From Gymnopus androsaceus JB14 (Eukaryota; Basidiomycota; Agaricomycetes; Agaricales; Omphalotaceae), in the NCBI GenBank assembly GCA_009733575.1, contig ML769556.1, positions 125,570-149,292 of the forward strand: DNA of 23,723 bases, in the 5' to 3' direction. The position numbers were made by a program, and so were the translations under genes. This document shows positions 11,069 through 20,817 of this stretch, piece by piece. The first letter of the stretch is position 1. Each line of letters begins with the position of its first letter. The notes under the pieces were generated by a model. It was not told the origin of the DNA and made no database searches. It saw only the letters and a list, made by a program, of their open reading frames with translations.

Positions 11069-11133
11069 AGCCAGTAGGTAGGTAACATAGGTTAGGTACA
11101 GTGGATAGTTGCCTAGTTACTTTGCATTACATA

Positions 11134-12750
11134 CTATTGGGATGTTACCTGCGTACTTTCCATTGTAACCACAACCATGGGTGGCTGTGTGCACCCGGCG
11201 CCCCACATCACCGATCCCACTACTGGGCAATATGGCTTGTCTGACATGAAGATCCTATCTTCCTCTGGTAAAGGGTTCGGCGATTCCTTCAGTTTCAGAC
11301 CTGGTGGTAAGGAAGTCTGTTGTGGTTGCACATTTTGGAGTCCAAAGTATTCCAACATACGCTCAAAATAGACTCTTTGAGAAATTGTGATTGCGCCCAT
11401 GTTCCTGTTCTGCGTAATTGTCATTCCCAGAAGGACATTCAATTTAACTTCCCCTGCTTCCCATTGCTTCCCCAGGTCGGATACTGCCTTCTCCTTCCCT
11501 TTGGTTGTTGACAAACCTCCACAAACTTCATCCCTGTAGGTGCTCATGATAGTGTAGATCCCCCCCTGGCATCAGTAATGGATGCAAAGGTCTGCCCTTG
11601 ATGCTACATAGCCATCAGCCTTGTAGCCTGCAGCCAACATCGCCTGCCAATTGTGGCTTCCCTGCTTTGTTCTGTAAATCAAACATTTCAGTTTGCACAC
11701 CAGATGTTCTTCTCCTGGCTTAATAAAACCTTCAGATTGCTTCATGTAGACATTGTGGGTTATGGGGCTGTTTAAGAAGGAACCCTTGAAATCCACCTGG
11801 AAGAGTTCAAGACCAAGGACCACAATAATTGCCAATATGAGCCAGAGAGACTCCATTCTGGCAACTGCTCCGTAGGTCTTGTCATAGTCAACTCTGAATA
11901 TTTGAGTGAATCCCTGGGCGACATAACATGCCTTTCATCTAATCACTTCTCCTTTTGGTCCCCATTTTATAGCGCAAGTCCAATGTCCTCCCATCAGGTT
12001 TGCACCTGGTGGTAGCTCTACCAGTTCCCAAACATCCTTCTACAGCAGTTGGTCATACTCCGCTTTCATCAGCTCGACCCACAGGTCCAGATGTTGCATT
12101 GCTTGTTTGTATGTCTGGGGAACCCAGAATTTGGAGTTAGTTGACACAAATGCCCACGGATTTTGCACTATAAGTGCCAGCAGTTGTTGGTCCAGAGGTA
12201 ATTTGTTTGCCCAGGCCTCACCCCTGTCCTTTGCCTCCTGTTCTCTATCTTCAAATGCTTCAGATTCTATCAAACGCGTAGTCTGTTTTCAAACTTGGGT
12301 ACTTGGGCGAGGTTCCGGTGGTGTCTGCACAGGCTGGCTGGGACAGGTGCAACTGGAGCTGGTGGTATTGGCTGAGGTGCCTCAGGAATAATTATTGGAC
12401 CAGTTTCAGGAGCAAGTGCATTGGAAGGTGTTTGGGGTTTACCGGTTTCCGATGAGAAAGGAACTGTGGCACCATTGACTGGATCTCCAATCACATCCTT
12501 GGTATCTCCAAAAGGTAACACTTGATCAGCATCTTCCATTGGCACTGGTTTAGTTCTCTTTGCCTCTCCCTCTTCAAACCTCACATCTCGTGACTCCAGG
12601 AAAGTCCTCGTACTCAGAATATACAGCCGATATCCCCTCCTCCCCATGTATCCAACCAACACCCCTTCTATAGCCTGCCATGCAAGTTTTCCCCCAGTTC
12701 TAATGTTTGGAAGTGTTGCCCAGCAGTGGCAACCAAATGGTCTCAAATGC
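11134..12750 (-). pseudogene. Copia integrase C-terminal region and reverse transcriptase, broken
   Basis: Continuation of the copia polyprotein past the Plavaka insertion. It opens with SHLRPFGCHCWATLP and a following GYMGRRGYRLYILSTRTF, the integrase C-terminal region, then a proline-rich linker. A frameshift near 12270 precedes MIESEAFEDREQE. RT begins at WELVELPPGANLMGGHW, KACYVAQGFTQ and VDYDKTYGAVARMES. It continues with LELFQVDFKGSFLNSPI, VYMKQSEGFIKPG and LVCKLKCLIYRTKQGSHNW. The catalytic YVDD box is replaced by YRDE near 11534-11523. In-frame stops lie at 12040-12042, near 11940 and at 11572-11574. Later RT text includes VLLGMTI, YFERMLEYFGL and CPVVGSVMW; then homology ends. RNase H is missing. 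Confidence 0.9.
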
Positions 12751-12752
12751 GA
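12751..12752. other. Target-site duplication GA, left copy (Plavaka insertion)
   Basis: GA directly outside the left TIR, matched by GA at 19842-19843. Keeping a single copy joins the copia frame as minus-strand GTC TCG CAT (V-S-H of VSHLRPFG). A 2-bp duplication alone would be weak; the restored frame is the real evidence. Confidence 0.7.
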
Positions 12753-12780
12753 CATCAGGAAAAAGCTTCTGGGCTCAAGT
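12753..12780 (+). repeat. Left terminal inverted repeat of Plavaka element
   Basis: Starts CATCAGGAAAA and ends CTCAAGT (12774-12780). The inward reading of the right end has the same 11-bp start and the same CTCAAGT at almost the same distance, with a 1-nt spacing difference. Confidence 0.8.
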
Positions 12781-12877
12781 CTACTTCAAGTCAACTCAAG
12801 TCTCAAGTTGGATGAAGTCAGTGTTCAAGCAGCTCAAGGCACTTGAGTAAACTTCAGTGCACCTCAGTATACTTGAG
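12774..12877. repeat. Left subterminal CTCAAGT/ACTTGAG cluster
   Basis: CTCAAGT occurs at 12774, 12795 and 12802, and its inverse ACTTGAG at 12841 and 12871, with degenerate copies between (CTTCAAGTC, CTCAAGG). Subterminal arrays of this kind are the transposase-binding region in CACTA-type elements. Confidence 0.7.
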
Positions 12878-13039
12878 TCCAGCATACCTCACAAGGTCAA
12901 CTGGAGTCAACATAGGCAAGCATAGGTCCATTAAAGTCACAGTTAAGAGCTACGATATACTTGAGCAGTGTACAGTGCACACAACTCACTCTGAACACAA
13001 AATAGATTATTATAAAGTCATATTAAATAGTACATACAA

Positions 13040-15533
13040 CTATTCAAGGTAAATTGTCTTATACGTATGAACTGATAACCAGTTGTTAATAAAGAAGGAG
13101 GAACCTGAATCTAATATATCAGTTGAAGCCACACTTGGTACTACAGTTTTATGAAAATTTGGGAAAAGCATACATGATTGATGTATATTAGTAAGAGGAA
13201 CAATAGACCATGGCGCTGCACCATCATCAGCCAGTGTGGACTTTTGTATACTTGTCATGTTATGTACTGCTCGGTCAGTTGGAGAAAGTGTCGGTGCCAT
13301 GTACCACTCAACATATGCAAGTGCAGTTTTTGGCCAGTACTGTGGTGAAGGAGTCTTGTAGGATCCGATCAAGTGAAGGTCTTGAGGAAGCCAAAAAATC
13401 ACTTTAACATGGCCAATACAGGTCCCTAGCACCAATGGATTAGTGTTCAATGTCAATGATTGGTGATATATAAGATATACCTGCCAGTCCAACACTCTCC
13501 GCTGCATCCCCTGTCAATACAACAACAGTGTCAAACCTCCCCCCTTTCAGGGGTGTGGCCTTGACAACATCTTTCTGATCCGTGCCTGAATTCTCCAAGC
13601 TCTCCAACAAAAACCTGAAAGAATGGTAAACATCCAGCCATTCAAACGGCAAGCATTGAGTCTGTGCAAACAAGACATCACTACAAGTGGAGCTGGGCTT
13701 CAGCATCTCAAGATAGCTCTTGAGATGCTGCAAAAATAAGGAGACACGATGTCCAGTTTGAATATTGGTTATTAATTTATTTGGAGAAGTTGGTACCTTT
13801 GGAAGGAGAATTGAAGCTTTAGAAGAGGAAGTAGCAGGTGTAGCAGGAGAAACTGGGTTAGTTTGCGCTGAGGGGGATAATGATTGCTGTTCAAGAATCC
13901 AAGAAAGTTCACGATTGAAAGAATGCACATTTTCCTGATGTGACAACCAACATGTCATCTGCGGAAATTCATCCCTTTTATTTGATGCTTGCCAGCCCTT
14001 TTTGGAGAAGTCTATGTGGAAATGTTTGAACATCTCCGTATTGTAATTGTCCGTAGTACCAAAGAAGCGGATAGCCTCAACATAGTGCTGTAGAGAGTGG
14101 GATTTTGGTATGTTCAGGTCGGCGTGAATGTTTAGGTCAATAAAGCATGATTTGTTTTTATGCCAGCATTCGAGTGCATCAGTCATGTAGCAAAGGGTAT
14201 CATTGTCGTAGGTAGCATATTGTGCAAGATAGATGAAATCGAGAATGGACCGGATGGCAGTGACGGCACATTTGGGCATAGATGAACCAACAAGGCAGCC
14301 CAGAAGAATCCTTCCCATGTGTTTTCTCTCTGTTCCGGTGATCTGCAAAAGAGCAGAGATACCATTTTTGAAGTGACAGACACCATATGCATGAGGTAAA
14401 CAGCATACTTGACAATCCAGTTCATCCTTCCCAATAATATCTTGGCACCAGTTAATGAGGTGCTTGAGAACACCCTGATAGAGCTGGTGCAGGACATCAG
14501 GAGTGATGCTAAAGTGAATGTCCAAGAAGGGAAGATCATCCCAGAAGGGCCTATAAACATAGCCTGACACTTCTTCCCTCATGCATGCCTGGAAATACTG
14601 GGCATTGGATGTTGAGCTGACCTTGGCATGCTTCATAATGCCCAGGGTCCATGCTGCACTGCGACAAGAAGCAGGTGAGCTATTGCTAAGCTCATCAGCA
14701 GTAGCACGGCATTTCGGACAAGTACCGTACCTGCTGCAGGTTACCATGCATTGCTCGGGGTAATCGGCAACGTAGCAGGCAAGAATTGGGTGGACACTCC
14801 TTACAGCACCATCAGCACTCGCCATTTCAACACCATCCTTTCCTGCAACTACCAGCGGTGAGACCACGTGTCACATTGCATTGTGAAAGAGACGTTGGTA
14901 ACGTCCGCTATGCTTGCACTTGGTCAGCCCTTCTTTGGATATCTTATCAACAGGAAGATATGCGAGAAGGATGCAGGCTTCCTGGGAAGGTTTACGTCGG
15001 AGAGATCGAGGAATGTTTCCCAAAGTCAAGTAGATGGGATACGCTTGCTTGTTTCCAGAGAACTGTGTGAGCTGGGTCTTGTCGGTAGCAATTATTAACG
15101 GTGCCACGGTAGCACCTTTGGGAAGCTTATCCTACAAGATAGTTTATAAGATATGAGTTGCCATGAGAGATAGTTAGTATCGTACTTGGGTAAAGCTCCA
15201 CCATTTTCCTGTCCACATCTCCGAGTAACTCCTTTGTTTTTTTGTCTCATCCAGAAAAATAGCTTTTGGTCTGTAAACCAGATGTTTTGCCAGAGACAGG
15301 TCGCCCCACAAACTCTTTATGACCTCTAGAATGTTTCGATGATGAAGAACAAACTCTTCATCTGGCCTGTCTTTGAAGCAGAGACGTTGGACCTTCCAAT
15401 CCCCTGCACGAGGTTTGACTGCATCAACAGCCTTGTGCAAGCCAGCAATATTTTTGTAGGAAAACCCGAGCTTTTCTACAACCTGGGAGGTGAGAAGACA
15501 GAATGCCAGATGTAGCTTTGAGTCGTTGAACAA
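13040..15533 (-). pseudogene. Plavaka transposase, inactivated by one stop in its core
   Basis: Transposase of the Plavaka family, a CACTA-related RNase H-fold DDE enzyme abundant in Agaricomycetes. Exons: 15533 to 15186, 15131 to 13481 and 13425 to 13040, with introns 15132-15185 (GTACGA..TTGTAG) and 13426-13480 (GTATAT..GCTAG), both joining in phase. Family motifs in order: RNILEVIKSLWGD, YSEMWTGKWWSF, TDKTQLTQFSGNKQAYPIYL, TLGNIPRSLRRKPS, MASADGAVRSVHPILACYVA, DYPEQCMVTCSRYGTCPKC, PFWDDLPFLDIHF, TPDVLHQLYQGVLKHLINW, HFKNGISALLQITG, IPKSHSLQHYVEAIRFFGTT, DNYNTEMFKHFHIDFSKK. The C-terminal domain has FDTVVVLTGDAAESVGLAG and, after the last intron, GHVKVIFWLP and YVEWYMAP. One in-frame TGA (14871-14873) lies between HNAM and HVVSPLVVAGKDG where the family usually has arginine. 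The N-terminal exon(s) above 15533 are not resolved. Apart from that stop the core is well kept. Confidence 0.92.
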
Positions 15534-15906
15534 GCCTCAAAGTCAACAGAAAGTGATAATTCTCTAGAGTACAAATAAAATCAGAAGGGAAAGAGGATAA
15601 AGACGGCAACTTACAGCATTTTGATTGTTGGTACATTGAGAGACTGAGACAAAGCTCTTGAAAAGAGCTCGAGACAGTGGCAATTGAAGAAAAATGCGGA
15701 TGAGTATTCACATGATCCACCGGACTGATAAATTCCGAATAGAAAACCCGAACTAGACAAATAGGGTGAGTAGGTGGAAGTTCAGTGATGGCAATACCAG
15801 AAACAGAGACCGAGACGAATAGGGAGTTGACGGTTCACGACAGTAGTCACTCATCCTAGATAAACATCAGAAATGACAGCAGGTGAGAATAGGAAATAGT
15901 GTACAC

Positions 15907-16962
15907 CTTGATGCCGGGACGTTGATAGTGATAGACTAGCAAGAGGATGACATAGAACAAAGATTCCAAGTCATGGCGGTAAAATAGAGGACCTGTCCAG
16001 CCAGTGCGCTGTTGCTCGTGAGCCATGTACAGTTTTGTACTGGTTCAATGACCAGATGCAGGAGCATGGCATTCATTGACCAAGGCAGCGAGGTCATAGT
16101 CATTCAACACCCCATAGATTTCTTTCATTGCGTCACAACGAAACATGATGTTGGCCTGGCTAATGTCGCAATGAAGAACTCGTGGATGAGTATAGACCCA
16201 CTCGTGGCCTTGGGGAGTGATATTAGCAACGAAGCAGAGATAAAAGAATGTGTGACTCACATTATAGGACTTGAGCAAACTGCTCTTGTGACTCCAAGTC
16301 CGTGATTGGACAAAGCTCCTCCTGAATTGAGCCACATATAAGACGCTCGTTATAGTCAGCACCAAACATGAGCTTCAACCTGACCTGCAGTGTGCCGCCA
16401 TCCATGATGAACCATCCGAGTACATTGGGGAGGTGCTTCAAGACCCACGCATGCTCATCCACGGCCATATCGGTGCAGCGCTGGATAGTTTTGTGTTCAA
16501 GGACGCGTCCCTTGACGGGACGGCTGATTTTCATAACCAGCTTCAGGCCTTTCCAGTCGCATTCGCCGTCCTTTCCTTTCCAGGTGCAGTCACTGTCCTT
16601 GCAGCTGCAAGTCACTCTAATGACTTTGGTTTCTCAACTGTTGATACCATTGGAGCAAAAAAGACTTTTCCTAGTCGAAAAGTGCATTTCCCTTGCTGCG
16701 TCTTTGTATTATAGTCGACTGTAAAGAGGCAGCCCATGAGGACTTTGTGGGACGGAATTGTTCCTTCTTTAGCAGCGGGGTCGAGATATAATCCTGGATT
16801 CTTGAGCTGTTTGGGGTCGTACATGAAAGGCGCCTGCAGATTGGGAATAATTCCGAGGGCCTCCGGTGAGAGTGGCCTCCAGTGAGAGTGGACGCAATTG
16901 TTAAGATCTAGAGAGATCAACGCGAGCTGAGTGTCCATGTGATCCAATGGACCGGATTCCAA
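15907..16962 (-). pseudogene. FunK1-type fungal protein kinase, broken
   Basis: Fungal-specific FunK1-type kinase. From the N-terminus: LSPEALGIIPNLQAPFMYDP, a region with CTWKGKDGECDWKGLKLVMK, then DEHAWVLKHLPNVLGW and QEELCPITDLESQEQFAQVL. After an intron beginning GTGAGT comes CHEWVYTHPRVLHCDIS, then QANIMF and YGVLNDYDLAAL. The C-terminal signature WTGPLFYRHDLESLFYVILL is very characteristic of FunK1. The catalytic loop reads HCD where HRD is usual; the Asp stays. Defects: a frameshift near 16612-16630, a TAA at 16262-16264 beside the splice donor, and a TGA at 16045-16047 where the conserved R-T-G-T arginine should be. A last intron (15856-15906) leads to an exon that stops at once. It sits upstream of, and on the same strand as, the Plavaka transposase inside the same TIRs. 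Its role there is unknown. Confidence 0.8.
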
Positions 16963-17097
16963 ATCCCAGCCCTAAACACGATTTGGATTGATCAACTCTT
17001 TCTTCCTCATTGATTGTCATCTAGAATGCCCTTTCACTTCATTTTTGTGTGATCCTGCTCGAAACACTGCGATCGATATACAAAACTACCAACTACA

Positions 17098-17520
17098 ATG
17101 ACTAACCATATTCACCCAGCAGCCGCTCAATTATTAGTACGTTTCATAACCTCTTTGATGGACTGATACTGACTGCTAATCTCTATCAGTCTTTTTCACC
17201 TACTAATCTATTTCCACGCACTCTCAGATTCGCTGAAGAGCAGATCTATTGCATGCGCCATTAATGACTAAAGGTCTTTCTTCCATCTAGTGCTCCCCCA
17301 GACCAACAGCATCTTATCTTTGCTGGAAAAGCAGCTTGAATACAATATCCGGAGGGATTCCATGGCGCACTTGGTCCTTTGCCTTCGCGGTAGCATACAG
17401 ATCTTCGTGAATATCTCATCTTTGCAGGAAAGCAGCTGGAAGATGGATGTGGAGGTGTGCAGATCTTTGTCAACGGAGATCAAATCGTCGGACACTATCA
17501 AGCGTGTCTGCCCTCTGTTC
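17098..17520 (+). pseudogene. Ubiquitin-repeat (polyubiquitin-like) remnant
   Basis: A possible first exon at 17098 (MTNHIHPAAAQLL, then a GTACGT..ATCAG intron) leads to sequence with repeated ubiquitin pieces. At 17292-17333: APPDQQHLIFAGK, then after one extra base QLE joined to YNIRRDS, LHLVL-like AHLVLCLRG and IQIFVN. At 17415-17473: LIFAGKQLEDG joined to CGGVQIFVN. At about 17473-17509, in another frame, TEIKSSDTIKRV resembles ubiquitin's LEVESSDTIDNV. Three consecutive units are therefore each shortened: DGRTLSD is missing in the first, most of the N-terminal half in the second, and the TLTGKTIT loop in the third. It cannot encode functional ubiquitin. It may have been a polyubiquitin gene, or a larger protein with ubiquitin-like domains. 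Confidence 0.75.
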
Positions 17521-18329
17521 TGTTTGCTACTCGCCTCCAACGCCTTCCTGTCCCCACTATCATGCCTGCAGGTCTCGACACACAGCTGCTTTTGAACGAA
17601 CGTGATCACCGCACTGACACTCATGAACTCGAGTCTATTCGAAGGTCTGGAAGCTGATCTGGTTGAAGAGGCAAGGCCATACCCAACCAGGGCAGGCAAA
17701 CTTAAGTACATGCTCATGCTATCGTCCCTCTTGGTTGTTACATGTCCCAAATGTTGCCGGTCTCACACTGAAGAATGTTGAATGCATGAGTGTGTCCTTC
17801 CCTATTATACCTCTCAGGATGATGCAGTTGCTCAATGTGTCAACAGCGGCAATCCTTCAATATTATCATGTACCTTCCTGATACCAAAGTAAGCTTTTTT
17901 CCTCCATCATTTCACATTTACTGACACTGAACTACACTCTTTCAGCGGTTCATCTGCTTCCGTGGATATATACATATTGAATTCTAGTCCTTCAATGTCT
18001 GGGCTGAGGTACTCCCCAACTTCGATTAAGCCTTCACATTTCATTATGCCATCGCACATAGGTATTTCCCTGGATCGGCCCTGCTTAGGTCTACAAGTGC
18101 TAAAGATGAGACCCTGGAGGATTGCGGTCTGTGCACCCTGGTGCCTATCACTTCGCTTGGTGAACCCTACTTAAGGTGTGTTGCCGCTCTTTCTTTCTTA
18201 CCTTTTCTTTCTTACATTTTTTACCAGTTTTTTGCCCGTATTTTTTTCTTCTTTTCCCACTTTGCCTCTCTAAGTACGTACCTCCCTTTTTGTGTATATT
18301 GTTTCTGACTTCTGTTTCTGCAGTCAATA
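17521..18329. other. Unassigned part of the Plavaka element
   Basis: No recognised family. A plus-strand frame continues from the ubiquitin remnant to about 17655 (THELESIRRSGS) and could be the C-terminus of the same broken gene. An apparent intron at about 17888-17945 (GTAAGC..TTTCAG) and a pyrimidine-rich stretch at 18176-18323 that ends TTTCTGCAG, just before the ATG at 18330, suggest further lost exons or a leader intron. Confidence 0.4.
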
Positions 18330-19714
18330 ATGCCAACGCTCACTCAGAAGAAGACCATAAACACCTCCACCCAGGTTGCTGCTAGGACTCACTCCAAGTC
18401 TGGAGCCAAACTCGCCAACACTACCACTAGCCGTCCCAGAGCTAAGCCAAAGCCAGCTAAGCGTGGGCCACCACCGTCTCTCTTCCCATGCTTCTAGTCC
18501 CGTCAGGTCCCGTAATGGTTGTCGTCTCTCCACCGTGGATGACTCGCAGCTCAGAGACCTTGCGAGGAAGAAGAAAGCAGCACAGAAGAATGCTGAAGAC
18601 GAATGCCTACAAGGTACGTACTGTCTCTTCCATTACTTTCCTATGGTCAGCTCATTAATTACATTAGGCATTCAATCTCATGCCTGTTGTATGAAGGCCC
18701 TTGAGGATGCCGAGGTTTCCAACAACAATGCCTAGGACAAGAGTGATATGGGTCATGGCCCCCAAGCTCTCAACAATGACGAAGACCTCTTCAACAAGAC
18801 ATTTGGCAGTAAGTCATCAATTTTATGCAATGAACCTTACACTTAAAACAACCATTATTTAGGTCTGTAGCTGACGTTGATGACGACGACACTGACGCTG
18901 AAGATGGCGAGCGCCCTCCAGAGGAAGAGGAGCCACTCGACAATAATGATGATGTCATTGACCCTGAGGACAAGGAAGGGGATGATAATGCTGAGGATGA
19001 TCACATGGATGTTGATGAGCCCGACAACAACATACGTGGTTCGCTCAGTATATGTTCTTCTACAACTCATTTTCTTTAGATTGAGGTCGACGACTCTCCA
19101 CTACCGGCAACTCCAAGCAAGAAGGGTAATGCCCTTGAGAAACATTGTCGCTGCATGGCCCTCAACATCTCACCTACCCGTTCCCGTGCCGGAGGTTCCA
19201 ACTCCTCACCATTGTGTAGTATAGCAAAAGGTGCTGCCACTCCTCCTCCTCGCCGCCGACATAGTGGAAAGATTACCAATAATGATTTCACTCCTCGCAC
19301 TCTCCGTCTTGCTATCACGGGTAAGCTCAGTGCTTGTCAGGCCACCACAACTGAGAATGCATTCCCTCCTGACAAGAATGCATTTCTTTTGGCACTCGCA
19401 CAGAAGTTAGCTGTGAGTGACAATGAAGAATTTGCACAAGTGTTTGCTCGAGGCCTTGTCAATGTTGAACTCCAAAGAGACTTTGCCACTTTTGTGAGGC
19501 TATTTTTTTCAATCTTTTCAATCTATCTGTTAACATATCCTTCCAGCTTGGATATGCACGTACTGGAATCTTCACATCCTACATTGCACGTGCTCGTCAA
19601 TGGGTGCCTAGCCGATATGGCCTGCCTGGAACCATGTCACTGGCTGAGGTCAAATCTCTTGTGACGTGGCTTTTGCATGATGGTTGATTTAAGTATGCTT
19701 GCAGGTTGACCTGA
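18330..19714 (+). pseudogene. DUF6532-like hypothetical protein, decayed
   Basis: The ATG at 18330 starts MPTLTQKKTINTSTQVAART and a basic region. A frame change near 18470 leads to STVDDSQLRDLARKKKAAQK. Introns at 18614-18667 and 18809-18862 join in phase. An acidic stretch follows (SVADVDDDDTDAEDGERPP, DHMDVDEPDNN), then a Ser/Pro/Arg linker and a C-terminal domain: TPRTLRLAITGKLSACQATT, AFPPDKNAFLLALAQKLA, DFATF, and after an intron (19494-19546) LGYARTGIFTSYIARARQWV and MSLAEVKSLVTWLL. The C-terminal pattern resembles DUF6532, common in transposon-associated mushroom proteins, function unknown. Defects: TAG at 18733-18735, an unresolved junction near 19050, and TGA at 19685-19687 shortly before a final TGA. 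It lies inside the Plavaka TIRs, divergent from the transposase. Confidence 0.55.
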
Positions 19715-19738
19715 GTAAAGATATTCTGAGGACCTTTA

Positions 19739-19819
19739 CTCAAGTCACTCAAGTGTCTTTGTTAACTTAGCTGCTTTTAGGGTACTCAGGCTACTGGATG
19801 ACACCTATATCCACTTGAG
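19739..19819. repeat. Right subterminal CTCAAGT/ACTTGAG cluster
   Basis: CTCAAGT at 19739 and 19748 and ACTTGAG at 19813 repeat the heptamer seen inside the left end, in both orientations. Confidence 0.65.
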
Positions 19820-19841
19820 TTAGGGGGGTATTTTCCTGATG
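19813..19841 (-). repeat. Right terminal inverted repeat of Plavaka element
   Basis: Ends TTTTCCTGATG at 19831-19841, the exact complement of the first 11 bases of the left end; ACTTGAG at 19813-19819 mirrors CTCAAGT at 12774. Confidence 0.8.
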
Positions 19842-19843
19842 GA
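19842..19843. other. Target-site duplication GA, right copy (Plavaka insertion)
   Basis: Second GA copy, directly outside the right TIR; see the left copy at 12751-12752. The copia integrase frame resumes at 19844. Confidence 0.7.
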
Positions 19844-20813
19844 GACATTGTGTCATTTCTCGGTCCAAATTTTGATAGGGACGTTGTCAGGGAATCTTGC
19901 CAATGGAATAAAGCTGTCAACATAGCAGAATGTTGCTATGCATTTGGCCCAGAAGGAGTGGGGCAAACCAGATTCCTCGAGGAGGGTACGTGCACCTTTG
20001 ATTACCATTTGGTTGGCTCTCTCTACCATCCCATTTGCTGCTGAGGAGTATGGAGGGACTTTCTCAATGGTAATACCGTGCTGAGCGCAATAGTTTTCCA
20101 TTAGTGCATTGTCCAGTTCCTTTCCCCTGTCTATCCGAATTGTTCTGACCTTCTTCCTAGTCTGGTTTTCAGCCTTCACGTGGAATCGGTGGAACTCTTT
20201 AAGAGTTGTTTTGCTGTGTTTGTTAGATAGGAATGCTGGGGATTTCATGGTCGAGTGGCCATCCGTGAACAGCATCAGGTATGATGCACCTCCTTTGCTC
20301 TGGGTTCGAGTTGGTCCAAAGAGGTCAATGTGTACCCTCTCTAGGACCTCTGTCTTGTGCACAAGTTTCTTGTCAAATGGCCATTGTATTGCTTTACTGT
20401 AGAAACAGGCTTCACACATTCTGTGTACCTCACGGGATGCTATATTGAGGCCATCAACTAGTCCTCAGTTTGCCATTTGAAGGATGCGAGGTATAGCAAC
20501 ATGACCTAGTCTGCAGTGCCAGGTGACTATGTTGACTGCTTTCTCTTGGGATTGAGCTGACAAGGTGCTTGTTTGGTTTTCTAGCACTTTGACTTCATAC
20601 ATTCACCCTTTTCCTACTCCAATCATCACTACTTTCCTGTCGCTGGTCTGAACGGTGAGTGTCCCTTCACCCCATCTTCCAATGTATCCCCATCCATCCA
20701 ACGTGGATAGGGATATGAGATTATGTCCAAACTCAGGCATGTGTTTCACATTCTCGAGGCGGATTAATCTCTTCTCTCCATCAACATGGGTGGTGAGCTC
20801 CACTGTACCAATC
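19844..20813 (-). pseudogene. Copia GAG-pre-integrase and integrase core, split by Plavaka element
   Basis: The protease end region continues as SIKGIGTVELTTHV (to about 20815) and ENVKHMPEFGHNLISLSTLD. Next is the GAG-pre-integrase zinc-binding region with WHCRLGH and C-E-A-C (MCEACFYSKA), close to the HHCC pattern. The integrase core follows: RVHIDLFGP (first D), FTDGHST, IRIDRGKELDN (second D) and SSAANGMVERANQ (E), so the DDE triad is present. PHSFWAKCIATFCYVDS and DNVPIKIWTEK follow, and the Plavaka insertion interrupts a few codons later. The rest resumes at 12750. In-frame TGA codons lie at 20603-20605, near 20466 and just after WTEK (about 19853). WHCRLGH has Cys where Arg is usual in WHRRLGH, which a C-to-T change would explain. 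Confidence 0.9.
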
Positions 20814-20817
20814 CCCT

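Larger units (their letters stand above)
12753..19841 (-). mobile_element. Plavaka-family (CACTA-like) DNA transposon with extra genes
   Basis: A 7089-bp element with terminal inverted repeats (CATCAGGAAAA at 12753-12763, its complement TTTTCCTGATG at 19831-19841) and short CTCAAGT/ACTTGAG repeats clustered just inside both ends. It is inserted in the integrase-RT part of the copia. It contains a Plavaka transposase gene (minus), a FunK1-type kinase pseudogene (minus), a ubiquitin-repeat remnant (plus) and a DUF6532-like gene (plus). TIRs, subterminal repeats, transposase family and a short target duplication agree with a CACTA-like element. The transposase is broken, so movement would need enzyme from another copy. 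Confidence 0.87.

Noticed and set aside
12751..12760. Longer target duplication than GA at the Plavaka ends
   Set aside because: Shifting the TIR border by one or more bases gives no longer flanking match, and only the GA version restores the copia frame.
14183..14560. Second minus-strand frame inside the Plavaka transposase
   Set aside because: It overlaps the conserved TPDVLHQLYQG region in another frame and has no own signature.
17268..17750. 160-residue minus-strand open frame
   Set aside because: It is antisense to the ubiquitin repeats, whose plus-strand matches are far more specific.
18176..18323. Pyrimidine-rich stretch as coding sequence
   Set aside because: It starts GTGTGT and ends TTTCTGCAG directly before an ATG, so it looks like an intron or leader.
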